The translations under genes were made by a program, and so were the position numbers. 64,000 bases of DNA from Cruorifilaria tuberocauda (taxonomy: Eukaryota; Nematoda; Chromadorea; Rhabditida; Onchocercidae): contig JABVXU010000029.1 of the NCBI GenBank assembly GCA_013365365.1, positions 124,001-188,000 on the forward strand, written 5' to 3'. The number at the start of each line of letters is the position of its first letter. The stretch's first letter is position 1. This document shows, in pieces, positions 38,561-52,800 of this stretch. The notes below the pieces were generated by a model that was not told the DNA's origin, did not search any database, and saw nothing but the letters and a program-made list of their open reading frames with translations.

Positions 38561-41500
38561 CAGTGGTGGAAATAACAGCAAAATGCTAACAACTTCCCCT
38601 AAAACATACAAAAATGAAACTAGAATCCAATTTCATCCCTAATTAATCAAAGGATTTATTTTCCACTTTTTTAAAATATATCTCATCATATAAATTAAAA
38701 AATGTCCCACCAAATGCAAATAATCTTAGCTTTTCTACTTAATGCTTTTAGATTAATTTCTCTTCTGGCGTACTTGAAAGATTTCAATTTCGGTCCTTCA
38801 TAGTCCATTAAATTTTTTTCTTTCCCTTTTATCTTTTCTGCTTTCTTCTCTTGTCACGACATCATTTTAATGAGTGAACTTATTCGATAAAAGCAAAGGT
38901 TAGAAAATATAGAGTTTATGCAACGTCCACAATCCTTCTCATATTTCAAATAATTCACTTAATTAGTAATTCCTTAATTGCACCTTTTATAGCATTTTAA
39001 TAGTTTTTGCAACTTTTCTTTTCTCTTACCTTTCAATTCTTATGCTGTTTTTTGTAGACTGATTGATATTAACAATTCGATAAAATTATTTCACAGCAAT
39101 TTTAAATAACGTCAAGCATATAGGAAGTGAAAAAAGAAGTATTAAGATAATTTTTCCCATCACAATTACTTGAAGTAAAAACGATGAATTCTGAAGTGGT
39201 GCAATGTTACCTCATTCTCCAGAAAGGAATACGCAAGTGGTGAAACAACATCTCCTTTAATCATCTACTTCTTTCCTCTTTTAACGATTATCATTTTTGA
39301 TGAACTGAAAAAAGTAAGAGATAAGGTCAAATTATCATCGTGAAATCTTCTCCATTTACTTAAACTTTAAGGAGTAAGTAAGATAAAATTGGATTGCACC
39401 AATTTTCCATTTAAAGTATAAATATTGAAGATTCGGCTTCACAGATCCGTTCAATTATTTTGAATGAAAACCTTCAGATAAGAATTCAATCCTATGAAAT
39501 TGTCCTCCTTCTTCCATCCTTCTCATTTGCATGTTTGAAATTGGATTTTCATTCTGCTCATAAATTTGCCAAATTCAGATTTGGCTGCATTGCGGGCAGC
39601 GATGATGATGACGATAATGATGATGCTTTTCTTTCTGAGGAGCTGATAATAGTGATAATGGTGATGTTTAATTGTTATCCTTCTGATAATCTTCAATTCT
39701 TGTAGATGAGATTAAAATTATGACAATTGAATAGTATCCCTCTTTTAAATGCTTTCAATTGATTTTCCTTTCAACTTCCTCTCTGATTTTTTGCAGTATC
39801 TACCAGAATTTTGCTTTCTTTCTTTAACTCCCAAATGCGACGGAGTAAATATTTATGATTATTAGAACACATTGTTCTATTTCAGTATTTGTAAGTAAGT
39901 TCTCATTTGTTTTCATCTATTATTGATTGATGAAATAGCAAACAATAGATAATGAATAGTTCTTTAGAAATTGCAAGAGTTTTAAATGTAATAAAAATTT
40001 CATAGATATGAAATTCTTGAGGTTAACTTGCGGATAAATAAATGTTTTCGAAATAGTCGAAAAAATCTCGAAGTCTTCGTCAATTTCCATCAAAATATTA
40101 ATACTATTGGTTAAGTAATTTCAGTTTCTTCTCATTTTTATCATTTCCTCATCAGATCAATAAATAGTTCTGAAAAATTTTCGCTTCTTTGAGAGATTAT
40201 AGCTATTTTCTCACTCTTACTGATTAATCGGTTATCAGATGATACTCTGATCTATTCTTTCATTCGATTCCAATTCGTCATATTATATACCATATCCGAA
40301 TTTAAGCAACAATAAATTATTTTGTTGCTTTCGTCACTTCTCCATGTAAGCAGCAGTTAGCCTATCTGCCTAATTTGTATGATATTTTAAGACAAGAAGA
40401 AGATAGAGATAATCTAAGACAATCTAAGCAATTTTATTTTAACAAACATTTTGTCCTAATGGTTCGTTTAATGGATCAGTAAATTCATCGAATGGTAATC
40501 GTACGATATCATTTTAGTTAAAATTTATTACTTAATATCACGGATTTCGTATTATCCTTACTTTTTATCTTTACTTATTCTATATCATTTAAATGCAAAA
40601 AAAAAGATAAATTATGCTAAAATTCATAGCATTCTTCTAAAAAATTACTGTGATAAGCATAATATATGAGATTATCAGAATTTACTATTAGTGACAGTGA
40701 TTTTCATTGTAATATGATTCAGAAGAATTTATGAATGCAATTTAAACCTAATATTTAGGTAATTCATTTGCTATGATTCCTTGAATGCTTCCAATCCTGT
40801 ATAGAAATTCGTTTAAGATCGCAGGAATTTCAAAAATTTTGATAATCACTAATGCTCAATTTGAGTATCGCAGCAATAAATGAATGATAAGCTGGGAATT
40901 AATACAAGAAAAATGGGAAATTTTGCGAAACAATTGATTGAATTTCTGTGCCAAAATTTTTTCTGTTGCATATTGAGTTTTTGAAGAAATGAGTAATTAC
41001 ATTTGATTTTAATTAATTTTAAATTCTATTCGAATATTATTATAAAAATGCGCTACAAGTAATATTATAATTTGAACAATTATTTATTATTAATAGTTCT
41101 TTTAACTTTCCATGCCCTTTTATTTTATTAGTAAAACATACGAATCCTATTAACGTAAGAATAATTAATATTCTTCTAAACTTGTTCAACTGTTCAAGCT
41201 AAAATTTGTTAAGCTTAGTTTCTCCATCATCAGAGTATAGCGATATTCTTTTTTCCTTTAGCTTATCAAGTTTAGATACTATCCAAATTTCTTTTAATCC
41301 TCAATCATTAATAAATTAAAATTTTCGGGAATCAAAATTTTTAAAAACTTTCTTGAAATAAAAAAATGTTAATCACTGAATTAGCATGAACTCTGTTAGC
41401 ACAATTATATATTGCTGATTTGTTTCTTCAAACTTTCGCAGCACTTCATTATTTAAAAAGTTTTCCATGAGAGATTTTGAAGCGAATTACTGCATTTAAA

Positions 41501-43384
41501 TTTGTAATTAAGTTTATAGTAAAATATTAAAGAGTTAAGCAACGTTATTATGGTTTACTTATAAGGCACTATAAATGAGCAGTAACATAAGCTAATTTTA
41601 ACTAAACTTTCTAAACTGATGTAAAATCAACTTTCACTTATTTTTTTCACTAGAATTGAGTTTATAACGTTGTAATTACAGTAGAACTAACAGAAAAAGA
41701 AAATAGTCTTGAGAGCTTTCTTTTAAGACATTTAAAACTATCACTGTCAAATGAAATTTGCTAAATTAAGGATAATTTCTTTCTCCATTATTCAGAAAAA
41801 TCGATTCTTTCAAACGATGATATTCCATTTAAGTTTTAATTTGAAATGTCTCAAATATTTTTCTTTCTAGATCGATTACTATTGTAATCCAGTAATATGT
41901 TAAAATTATATGTTTTAAATGAGAAATTTTCATATCAGTTCTTACGTTTATATCGTAGGTTACCTTAAAATTATATTTCATATAAATGGAAACAAATAAT
42001 TAGTTGATTTGTTGATCAGACAACAGTTCATGTTTAATGCTCTCTGCTTGAAAATGAAATTGAGGAAAAAGAAGTAATGAAATGTTTTAGTTGAATTATT
42101 TGAAAAGTCTTTTTTTGTATATTAGATGGTTGTACCTTTATGAAAATTAATAGATATGTTTAGGTTAAAACAAGAGTAAGCAAGATAAGTTTAGTCAATG
42201 ATCTAAGAAAATATAGCTCCAAAATAGTATGGTATACTACAGTATGTCATGGCAGCATACATCATGCACTACAATGTATGGTATAAGACAGCATGCCATA
42301 ACTAGTCTTTGATGAATGAATGTTAATATTTTTCAATAAAATGTAATTTCATGATTTTCATATGAAAAAGTTATAAGTAATATCGCAAAGGTTGATATCC
42401 CTTGTTACAGTAATTCCATTTCATGCCATAGTGGTACTGTAAATAACAGTAATGCCATGACAACGCTTATATGAACAAAAACATTAATACTTTTGAAACT
42501 ATAATTTCATGCTAATTTTATAGTTTTTTGCGAAACTGAAGGTATTATAAAGTTTTACTAAGATTTCAGATTGTCAAAATTTCGCATGATTTTATTTTGC
42601 TATGCTAAAAATCATTAATATGAAATTGATTTTCAGATAGTTTTTTAAATTAGACATTATCGAATCCAAATAAAAATTTTCAATTTTCAAAATGATAATT
42701 TCAGAATTATTTCTTCAATTATCAGATAGAGCGATATAATTTAGAAGTTTTGATAAAATTTCGCATAAATACGATGGTTAGCTGATAAATTGAATTGTAT
42801 CAGCGAATAAACATTTTACTATTTTCTCGTTAAGAAGCGCTTCTAACAGAGGAGAAATTACAATTTTGCATTTTTTTTTACTTCTTTTTTCTCCTAAATT
42901 TTTTTCAATTAACGGAATTTTTTCCTCTTGAAAAATAGAAAGGAATGAAATAGTTGAATGGTTGATTATTTTGATGATGAACTAAATATATTACTAAAAG
43001 CTAGAAATTCAATAATTAAAAAAGATTATTTTTAAACTGAGAAAATTATTCTTTCTCTCAGAATTTCTTTTAAAATAAATAAAAATAAATAAAAAAAGAA
43101 CAATAAAATTATAAAAAAAATTTTTAAATTAAAGTCAATTGCGAAATTTTTTCAATAATTTATTTTTATATTTGCTAAAACAACAATTATTATAGAAATG
43201 ATAAAATGCCATGTGATAATGTGATGAACTGATAAACTAAAATCTGAAAATTTTGAATTACTCGAAACATTGTGTTATTAGTGATTAGTGATTAAACTGA
43301 TTAATTAAGCTATCATATGATTTTAATTAATCACATTTTCTGTGACAGCGAAGCATTTCCATTAATATTCATTTTTAATTTATG

Positions 43385-43475
43385 GTATATTATTATCACT
43401 GTCATCATTATTGTTGTTATTGTATCTATCATTGTTGTATTACCGTTACTTTTATTACTATTATTATTATTGCTA
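43385..43475. repeat. ATT/GTT-rich trinucleotide repeat
   Basis: An imperfect run of ATT, GTT, ACT and ATC triplets, non-coding by appearance. Confidence 0.7.
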
Positions 43476-45865
43476 AAGTTTATTCTACTGTAATAAAATT
43501 GGGAAAATTATGAATGCTTACATCAGAAAGGTTTACAAGAAATTTAATTAAAGTATTATCAGATTTCGGGATTTGTACACATTAATAGTTGAATATTTTT
43601 GAACCTATTCAATTTGCAATTTGCATTTTTCAACGTTTTTTTTTCTGATAAAATCTCATTTTGCTAAATTTCAATGCTCGTTAATTAACCAAAAGAAATT
43701 TTGCTAATTCAACAACAAATCCTATTCATTTACTTCTAAAAGAATTTTTTCATAAAGTGTTTCTATTTCGAACAGTTTACTTCTTTCAGAGACACATCAT
43801 TTCAATTTAAAATCATTAATCTCTACCGAAATACTTACAGTAATATATTGGAAAAGCGAAGTATTTTCCTGCATATGAAAGAAAAAATTGTTACGAAATT
43901 TATCTTTATGTCTCTCGGGAAAATACTTGAAAACGATAAACTTATGAATATGTTCATTAAAATTTTTTTCGTTTTACTTATCGATAAATCAAATTATCAC
44001 GGATAATTCAGCAAAAATTCATATATATGAAAGAAGAAAAATCGAATAAAAATTTGAAAATTTCCAAAAAATTATTTCTAATTCATCTTTTCTTGCACTT
44101 AATCGACAAAAAAGCGAAAGAAAAGAATTCATTATATTTCCACCTGTTTCATTGACGTACAAAAAAAGAATAGAACGAATAAAAAAAGCTTGTTTTTCAA
44201 AAGAAATAAAGTTTACGACGATTATTTTAATTACTTCAACCATTTTTCTGTATTTTAAGCATTGAAAAATACCATTGAATAACGACTGATTTGAAATCAA
44301 TCAATAATGTCTATGTATAAACATTGTTCATCATGAAAATGAATTCATGAGAATACAGTAGCCAACAGATATTATTTCAATTTTACCCGAGGAAAGGGAT
44401 GGGCTTGAAAAAGCTGAATTGATAGTTAGTAGTTGGAATGGAAGGGAATGATAGGAAAGGGAGGATCTTTACATCCTAGAATAACTTTCCAACTTTCCAC
44501 TTAAGTACCAATCGGTAAACGAAAATTAACTTTATTCTTCCCTTTCACTTCAATCCCAGTTCGCTTTCAGTTTTGAATTTTAATTTCAAAGTTGATAGCT
44601 TTTCCAGGCATTCTATGCTACGTTCTATGCAACTCATGTTTTTATTGCAATTTTCAATTAATTTCCCATAACTCATTATGAAAGAACAATATTCTTCATG
44701 GAATTAGCAATGATAGCCTAAATAAAATTAGGTATGATGGCTTATTCGAATTAATATCATTTTCCAACTTAATCATTTCTCATTTCTCTATCGGAAAACC
44801 CGAAAAAACCGCCTACATTTATCCAATCGATTCAATTCAGTTAAAAGAATTTAAATTAATTAAATCCCTCTCATTTATATCTTTATTAAAATCAATTAAT
44901 TTTTATTGATTATTACATTTCCCAACTAATTTATGAATCTCTGTACTAGACAGTTGTTTTTGCTATCAGGAAAATATTTCGCGATGAACAGTTTCTAAGT
45001 GTAGTAAACTTCCTGAAAAAATTTCAGCAAGGAAATTATTTCAAAACAATTTTAATTCATTAAATAATCAGAAAACTTTCATGCAGAAATTTTTGCATAA
45101 ATATTGTGAAAATTACTTCGAAGATGTTTGAAATAATTTTCACTATTCAAAGAATGAACAGAATTTTCACCGAATGTTTAATTTAGTATATTCAAAATTT
45201 TCGATCTATAATTTGCCGAAATTTCAACTGATAATTAATATTTCAATTTGTCCATTATCGTTAAGTCATCCAATAATTTATTGCTTGTGTTGCTATTATT
45301 ATCAAATATTTGAGGATCTTTAATAACTGCTTTGATAAAAAAAATTCCAAATATGATAAAGTTATTTGATTTCATTTTTAAAATTCTAAAAGATTCCCAA
45401 ATATTTGGTAATTATTTTTGAAGCTTATAACAAAATTTCTGCTAATGATTGATTCCATAAATGTTAAACGGATTGAATGAATTAATTAAGAATTTATTAA
45501 TTAAATTAAGCGACAATATTATTTCCTGAAATATTATGTAATACAATGTATTATTATATCATCTTATGACGGCGTAAATTTGTGATATTCATGAGAATGC
45601 TTTAGTCTTCCATGAATATTAGCAGTTTCGCTAATATTCGAAGACAGTTTTAATTTCAGTAAAACTATCTGTATGAAAACTTTGAATTAAAGTTTATACA
45701 AATATGTATTGATGCATGTGAATTATTGATTTTCTCTTTATTTTTGTTATGAAACCAATTTATTTCCCATAAAATTTATCTTGAAATCTTTAGCCGATCT
45801 ATTTAGCAATTTAGCACATGATTGGATGCTTCAATTAACACTTTAAGCTTAATTGAAACATACCA

Positions 45866-48800
45866 ATGAAAGATGTGAATGTATTAGGAAGTATGGAAAA
45901 CAACGGTAAGCAACTACCATCGTGTAGCATTTGTTTGGGTTCTTCCGATTCGCAGTATATCGTAAGTTAATATTTCGTTATTTTAATCAATTGATTCATT
46001 TCCGTTAAATTCTTTTTAAAAATTAAAAAATTCATTTCTGTCTTTCTTACTATCATCTTTTTTCCTTGTTGAATTACATTATATTATTACTATTTTACCA
46101 ACTTTCAAACTCTTTTTGTTAGCAATTTTTGCTAGCAGAAATAATAAGTAATATTTAAGTCAACTATTACCTAACAAAAAAACCAAAGAAATTGAATTTC
46201 TTAAATTTAGAGTAGTAAAAAGTGAAGCAAAGATCGATAGAGATTTCAATATTTTAGAAGTATAATTTGGTGGTGTCAGGTTTGATATTACCGATTATTG
46301 GCTTAATCGGAATTATCGGGAATTTCTTAGTGATGGTTGTTTATGGAAGTATCGAACAACGAAGCCATTCAACGAATATTTATTTGGCTGCTTTAGCATT
46401 AAGTGATTTTTGCATGATATGGACAGCAATTATTCTATATGGTTTAGAAGCCTGGAGGCATCATGGCCCGACAGGTATGATTTTCAATACAGAAGCATTG
46501 AATGTCGAACTTTTCTCGAGCAACAATTCATATATCAATCAATATGAAATAAATTTGAAGCATCAGAGAAATGCTTCGATATATTATTGATCAGTTCATT
46601 ACGTATGTATTACATCTAAATAAATTTCCACTTCCGAAAATTGTATTCATTACAATTTGAATGGAAAATTTTCTTTTCTATGAAATGACCTCTCGACATG
46701 AACTCTCGACATTAACTCACGTTATGAGCCCTCGATATGAACTCTCGACATTAACTCACGTTATGAGCTCTCGATATGAACTCTCGACATTAACTCACGT
46801 TATGAGCCCTCGATATGAACTTTCGACGTGAACTCTCGACATTAACTCACGTTATGAGCTCTCGATATGAGTTCTCAATACTTTTTCATTACTTTTATTA
46901 GGAAAAATTTCGAATAAATCGTTATAGTTTTAGCTGAAGAATGGAAGTTCTAAACGGATAAACAACAATGATATTACTAATATTTGCAGTTTTGGCAACC
47001 GTTTACGGTAGAAGCGCAGAATTCGTTTTTCCGGTCAGTACTATCCTGCAGACTACTTCCGTTTATTTCTGTGTTGCCGCAGCTGCTGATTTCTTCGCTC
47101 GAATTGTTTTATCAGCGAAAATCAAAGATAAAATTTGCACGCCAAGGTACAAATTGATAATTCACTGATATGATAATGGATTGCTTTTCAGTTTGTTTAG
47201 CGAAGAAAGTAGAAAATTGAAATTTAAATTTAACAGAAGTAAATATCGCTTTCGTTCAGATAAAGCTTTTTCCTTTAATCTTTCATTAATTGAAAATTAA
47301 TATTAATGAAAATTCTCAAAGTTAGCTTAAATTACTTTAGAATTTTGAAATTAAAAAATCCATTTTAAAATAAACATTGATATTTGTTTTTTATTTTAAA
47401 CCATAAATAACGAATGAACTGTTGCTATGCTATCCAGTGCAAATGGATAGGTTAGTAAAATGATAAGTTCGTCGCAAAAGCATGCTATAACAATCATACC
47501 GGATGATTTATCATCTGAAATTCCGAACTACATCCGGTTCAGTTCGTCAGACACATAGATTCTGGAAAAAGGGATCAATTTTGATATTTTCTGTTTTGTC
47601 CAAAGCTACTTATTCATGCTAATTTTCAAGAAAGAAGCAATTTTAATACCAGAAACTATTTTTCATGCATTTAAAAGCATTGAAATGGCGTTAAATTAAA
47701 TTCTCACAAAAATTTTATTATTCAAATTGTGTTTATTGCATTCCTTTCCAGTCTTTTTTCTCTATTTCTTCATCTTTTCTTTTCTCATTTCTCTTTACTT
47801 TATCAGTTCATGAAAAAAAATAAAATTCTTGCCTGTAATAGTTTTTCTTGATAAGTAGCGAAAAAAAATTAAGAAAGTTTTAGTTAAATGCTTTAATTCA
47901 AAATAAATTTTAAACAGTATAGTATTGGGTTTTTATGGAACAAATTAAATTTATACTACAACATATTCCGTTTATTAACAATTTTTATTTTATTTTATTA
48001 ACAAATTATTTACTACTTAAATAACAAACTTAATTTTTAAACTTGGAAACTTCTGTTGTTGCATTTTTTGAAGTTTTTATCGAAATTTAAAGAGAAGACT
48101 CATTTAGTTCCTTTGATTTCAACTTTTAAAAGTTACAAACTTTTTCGAATTAGTATAAAACTTAACTTTTATTTTGCGCTGAATCAATAAGTAAGAAGCA
48201 AAATAATTCATTCTTTCGTTCTTTCAATTCAATAATTAATTAGTCGATTAATTTTGGCTTTAAAAAAAATTGATAGAAAGAAAGAGAAATATAATGTGGC
48301 TAAAAATGTTATCAGTAATTCTATTTCAATAGAAAAAGAAACATATTCAGAGACAATTGCAATCATCACAGAGATAGAAAAAAATTCGATTAGGACTTTA
48401 AACCTAGCAAATCATTCAATAGTGTCACTATCATTGTAATAAGAATGAAGAATACATCAGTAAAAACAAAATCAATCAATATTGCTATTCCTTATCATTA
48501 AGTTATTAATTATGAGAAAATGATATTTCGAATAATTTATTCAGATTCGCTCGATTATCCGTTCTATCAATTGCAGTAATATCATTGTTGTATAATTTGC
48601 CACATTTTTTTGAATTAACAGCTATCGATTGTATCGATGAGAAACGAAACAACACGTTATCAGTACAAGTCTGTCCCACTGGTATGATGATAATATTTAT
48701 CAATCGTTCCTTAGATATCATAATAATCATAGTTTACAATAAGCTATAAACACTTCTGGAAAAAAAACTTATGAAATAAAATTCACAAATGAAGAAAACA

Positions 48801-49876
48801 TTTGTGAAAAAAGTATTTTATTAAATCATTCTTTGAAGAGTATCGCTTTTAAAGAAAATGAATGAAATTTTTCGACATGAAAATGCTCGTAAAACTTGTA
48901 AAGTTTAATTTCTCGAATCATTTCTGCTAATTTTAAGAACTTCGAAACAATGCATCATACTATCAGTTATACTACACCTATATGTACACGATATTTATGG
49001 CTGTTGGCCCACTTCTACTGATTGTTATCCTTAATGTTTTAGTTGTTCGAGCTGTGCTCAAAAATGGCACTTCCGGTAAATTATTCGGGAATTTCAAATT
49101 TTCATTAACTTTTTATAAAATAACTTTTCAACTTAAATAATATAATAATATTCTTAAGACGAAAAACATTCATCAAAATTAGTAAATCACTCCCATTATT
49201 TGTAGTAAATAGCATTTTCCTTTCAATTATCAATGAAGAAATTTAAGTTTTTAGGAAATTTTCTGCCAATCAATTTAATTCATTCTTGAATTAATTGAAT
49301 GAATAAAATAGAACGAATTAATGTTTCAGATGATTCCGATACGATCAGTCTTATATTAGTCGTCTTTATGTTTATCTTTTGTAATTCAGCTGCTCTTTTG
49401 GTCAATTTTATTGAAATGGTTTTCGCCGAAAAGGTATAAAGCTATCTAAATTCAAATTTATTTCCAAAAAAATGAAAAATTTGCTAATTAATTAACAGTT
49501 TGATAATTTCATCGATTGGTAGCAATGATTACTTTAATGAAATAATTTAACCAACAAATAATATTGTGTAATCTTCCTACGAATTAAATGGCCAATAAAA
49601 TCTGTTTATTGCAATTTTGGTCGCTTTTTTCAAAATTATAATTTAAAAAAAAATTGATTAAGCTTTCAAGAGAAATGTTTGGTGTAAAAATTACAGGTTT
49701 ATCACCTACTGGTATATTTGGTTGATATGTCCAACTTATTGGTTGTTATCAATTGCACCGGGAATTTCTTCTGTTATCTCTTCTTTGGTGCAAGCTTCAG
49801 ACGTACACTTCGAAAAATCCTAGCTGGAAGATCTGTTCAATTCTATCTGGACTATTTCATTGGCTATCATCAATAA
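45866..49876 (+). CDS. Rhodopsin-class GPCR, FMRFamide-receptor-like, without DRY motif
   Basis: Exons 45866-45961, 46258-46474, 46990-47146, 48545-48681, 48938-49075, 49330-49433 and 49697-49876 join in frame to 342 residues. TM1 carries GIIGN (Asn54) and TM2 LALSD (Asp82). TM3 ends in AAADFFAR where class A receptors have DRY. TM4 is SVLSIAVISLLYNLPHFFEL, TM5 follows NNASYYQLYYTYMY, TM6 is LILVVFMFIFCN, and TM7 is VVINCTGNFFCYLFFG followed by FRRTL. The last pattern (N-x-x-x-NF-x-x-Y-x-x-FG) is typical of FMRFamide/neuropeptide receptors of invertebrates. The ligand is unknown and the subfamily uncertain. The N-terminus is 35 residues with no signal peptide; a further upstream exon cannot be excluded. 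The acceptor of exon 5 is TTTTAAG, not CAG. The second intron carries a minisatellite. Confidence 0.8.
46688..46875. repeat. 39-base minisatellite in receptor intron 2
   Basis: Copies of ATGAACTCTCGACATTAACT + CACGTTATGAGCYCTCGAT start at 46698, 46737, 46776 and about 46828, with a 13-base partial copy at 46815 and a degenerate end copy at 46867. Spacing is exactly 39 bases. Copies differ at only a few sites (C/T in GAGCYC), so the array is young. It lies within an intron. Confidence 0.9.
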
Positions 49877-52800
49877 TTACATTTTAAACAGTCATCGTTA
49901 ATTTTAGCCTTGATAAATAATTTGAAAAAATAAAGAAAGAGAGAAAGAAAGAGAAAGATGCAAGGAAGCTCATCATTTTTCTTTCAACATCTTTCATTTC
50001 ATTTCTCTTTTTCATCACTCATTGTTATTGTTTTTCCTTTTCTTTTCTTCTTTCCTTAACTTTACTTCATTTTACTTTCTTTTCTGATATAATTAGCAAT
50101 CAATTCTCAGTCCAATTTCTTCTAATTTGAGTTTTTATAATCGTTGGGTATTTCCTAAGCCAAATTCAATTATTACAATCGAAAGGATAGAAAAAAATTT
50201 TTGAGGAATTATATAATTAAATTCCAATAGCTTAACTCTCTAATGATAAGATTGTACCTAAATTCATTTAACTTTGGTATAGTAGTAATAATACTGACAA
50301 TATAAAAATTGAACTATGCCGAATGAATTTAAAATAGGTCAACTGGTTTGATATTTATACTTGCGAGACTTCTGAATCTGTCACGACCACTGCATCCGCT
50401 GTGATAGATTTTCAGGTTTCAGAAAGCAAACTTTATTAGGACTGATTAAATATTCCATTGGGGATGTAATAATATCTTTCCAGAATACTTAGTCCAACAT
50501 CAGCAGCAGAAATTTCAAATTTTAATTTACTCTTTTTCACTTAAGGCATGATAAAATTCCAAGACACGATTAATCTTTCATGGATCTTGGAAAAATGGAA
50601 CAAAATATTGTAACCTTAAAAACATGAATATTTGATGAGTTATAAAAGCTAGAAAAACCAGCGGAAGAAAATCATAATGTGCTCTCATTAATTATTAATT
50701 ATTGTCTCTCTCAGTCTCATACTTTACTTCATTCAGTTCTTCTCTTTCTTTGATAGGTGAAGGATGTCGGAAAACAACAATATATATAATTTGATAAATA
50801 TCTAAATTCTAAATTTATCAAATATCATTGTTTTTCAGCTTTCAGATTTTATTACTTAAAATTTTATAAACGAAATTCTTTTTCCTGAATTTTCTTTACA
50901 TTGAAATTATTTTTTTTCAAATTTTCTCGTCGAATTTTAATTTTGCTTCAAAATTTCTAAGCCATTCTCAAAAGTAACTTTTTCGTTTGATTATTCATGG
51001 AAAGTTTAAAGGAAATCTTTAATTTTCTTTTGTATTTTTCATATTTCATTCATTTTTAGCTATTTGTATAAAATGAAATAATGCAAAGAATGATTCATTC
51101 TTTCCTTTAATTGTAAACTTTTGCAATACAAATATTCTAAGTGATTTTTTAAAAAAGGTTTCGATAAAATTTCAAAAAATAAAAATGCTGAGAATTTATT
51201 AATTATTCAACAGGTGCTGGTGGGAATAATTCCTTTTCCTTCAATATATTCTCTCTTTTAACAGCTTATAGTTTTGAAATCTTTATCTTAATTGAAAATT
51301 CAATTTGTTCCAGTACATCATTCCAGAATTTACAGTTCGCAATCATACAGTAACTTTTACAAGTATGCAACAAATTTTTCTTATCATAATCTTAATTAAA
51401 TATCGGAATTGATTAACTTCTTTTAGCACAAAATTTTGTTGAGTTCAGTAATAAATTTCGTTTTAAGTTATTTAGTTCCTTAAATATTTCTATTAATTTT
51501 ATAGTCTAATTGCATAACGTATACTGTATTTGAAGAGTTACATAATTTCTTCATTTTAATTTCTCGAGTATTATTTTAGAAATTGCTTTTATAAAACTTT
51601 TGTTTTTCGATTCTTTTCTTTTCAAATTGTGCCTAAAAATAATTTGCTTTATGTACAGATGCTAGCGAATAAATATAAATGAAATCAAATAATTTTTGAT
51701 GTGTTTCTGCTTTTTGATATTTGCGACTATTTGAAATGTAAATTATGCATCTATTGAACAATTTTGGAAAATATTTAAATTTGATTTGAATTGTTTGTAA
51801 ACAAATTTGTTAAGAGAAGCTAAAGTAAATCGGTTATTGTGCAATTTTGATGTCTCTAGCGCAGTAGAAATAGAATTCAATAAAATTATTCGATAAAATA
51901 AAATTTATCATGAAATTAGTATTGTAATTTATTGATAAGGGTAAATGAGCTGTGATTGATTGATAAAATTGTTTTTTGAAATTTAATTTATCAATAGCTA
52001 TGACTGATAATTGGCGAGTTATTTCCAATTCGTGGTTTATTTAGGTTTCTACGAATAACAGGATCGAATATCAAGCTAATCCTAATTTCATTCCTGATGA
52101 ATAATGATGCTAATTAAAATGTCAAAATAATGATTATTATTACACAAGCAGAATTGATATGTAAGCATATGATAATTGATCTGTTCTTAAATAATATAAT
52201 TTAAATAATTTAATTGGTTAAACAATTATAGGATGATATATTGAGACAAACATTTTTGCCGACTGAACTCAAATAAGCAATAAAAAAATTAACAAATAGA
52301 TCGAAATGTCAAGTGATAATTTCATTGGGAATTTCAATGGTTGAATGAAAATATCAAAAGTTGAGAAATTTCCTTTTCTCTAGCAAACTAATAAAAAGTT
52401 TTCTAGCTGACAATAATTATCAGTACGTAAAAAATGACATTGAAATGGACAGAAATTAGAAATTACACGTGACAAAGAACGTGACGTGCAAAAAAAGTGA
52501 GGTTTTATAAAGTTTTTAGGGACAAAAAATTAATGCTAAATATGGGGAAGTCATTAGTAAACTGAAGAATAATTTATTTAAAAATCTAATCATTTTTTAA
52601 ATTAAGTAATATTGATTGCAATTGATATGACTCTTTAATGAAAGTTATTTCTGAAATAATTATTTACTCGCCAAAGTTTTCTTTTCTCCCATTTTTAAAA
52701 ATAAAAATTCAAATTAATACTTTTTGCATTATGCAAAATCCTTATTCGAAAAAGATTTTAGCCAGAATCTAATTGAAATTTACACTTACAAAATGGAATA

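Larger units (their letters stand above)
35912..45865. other. 10-kb gene-poor region between RPUSD2 and the receptor gene
   Basis: The flanking genes are transcribed away from it. It is AT-rich, with simple patches (CAA/AAC near 38491-38560, GAT near 39600-39670, ATT near 43385-43475) and a cluster of ATGCCAT/ATGGCAT words at 42225-42475. No exon with family resemblance was found. Its size would suit long-range control of the receptor, but this is inference. Confidence 0.5.

Noticed and set aside
39460..39705. Frame with an Asp-rich stretch
   Set aside because: The Asp run comes from a GAT repeat; no splice context or family similarity.
46688..46875. 39-base repeats as a coding repeat domain
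   Set aside because: The frame carries stops and the array lies between two exons that join in phase without it.
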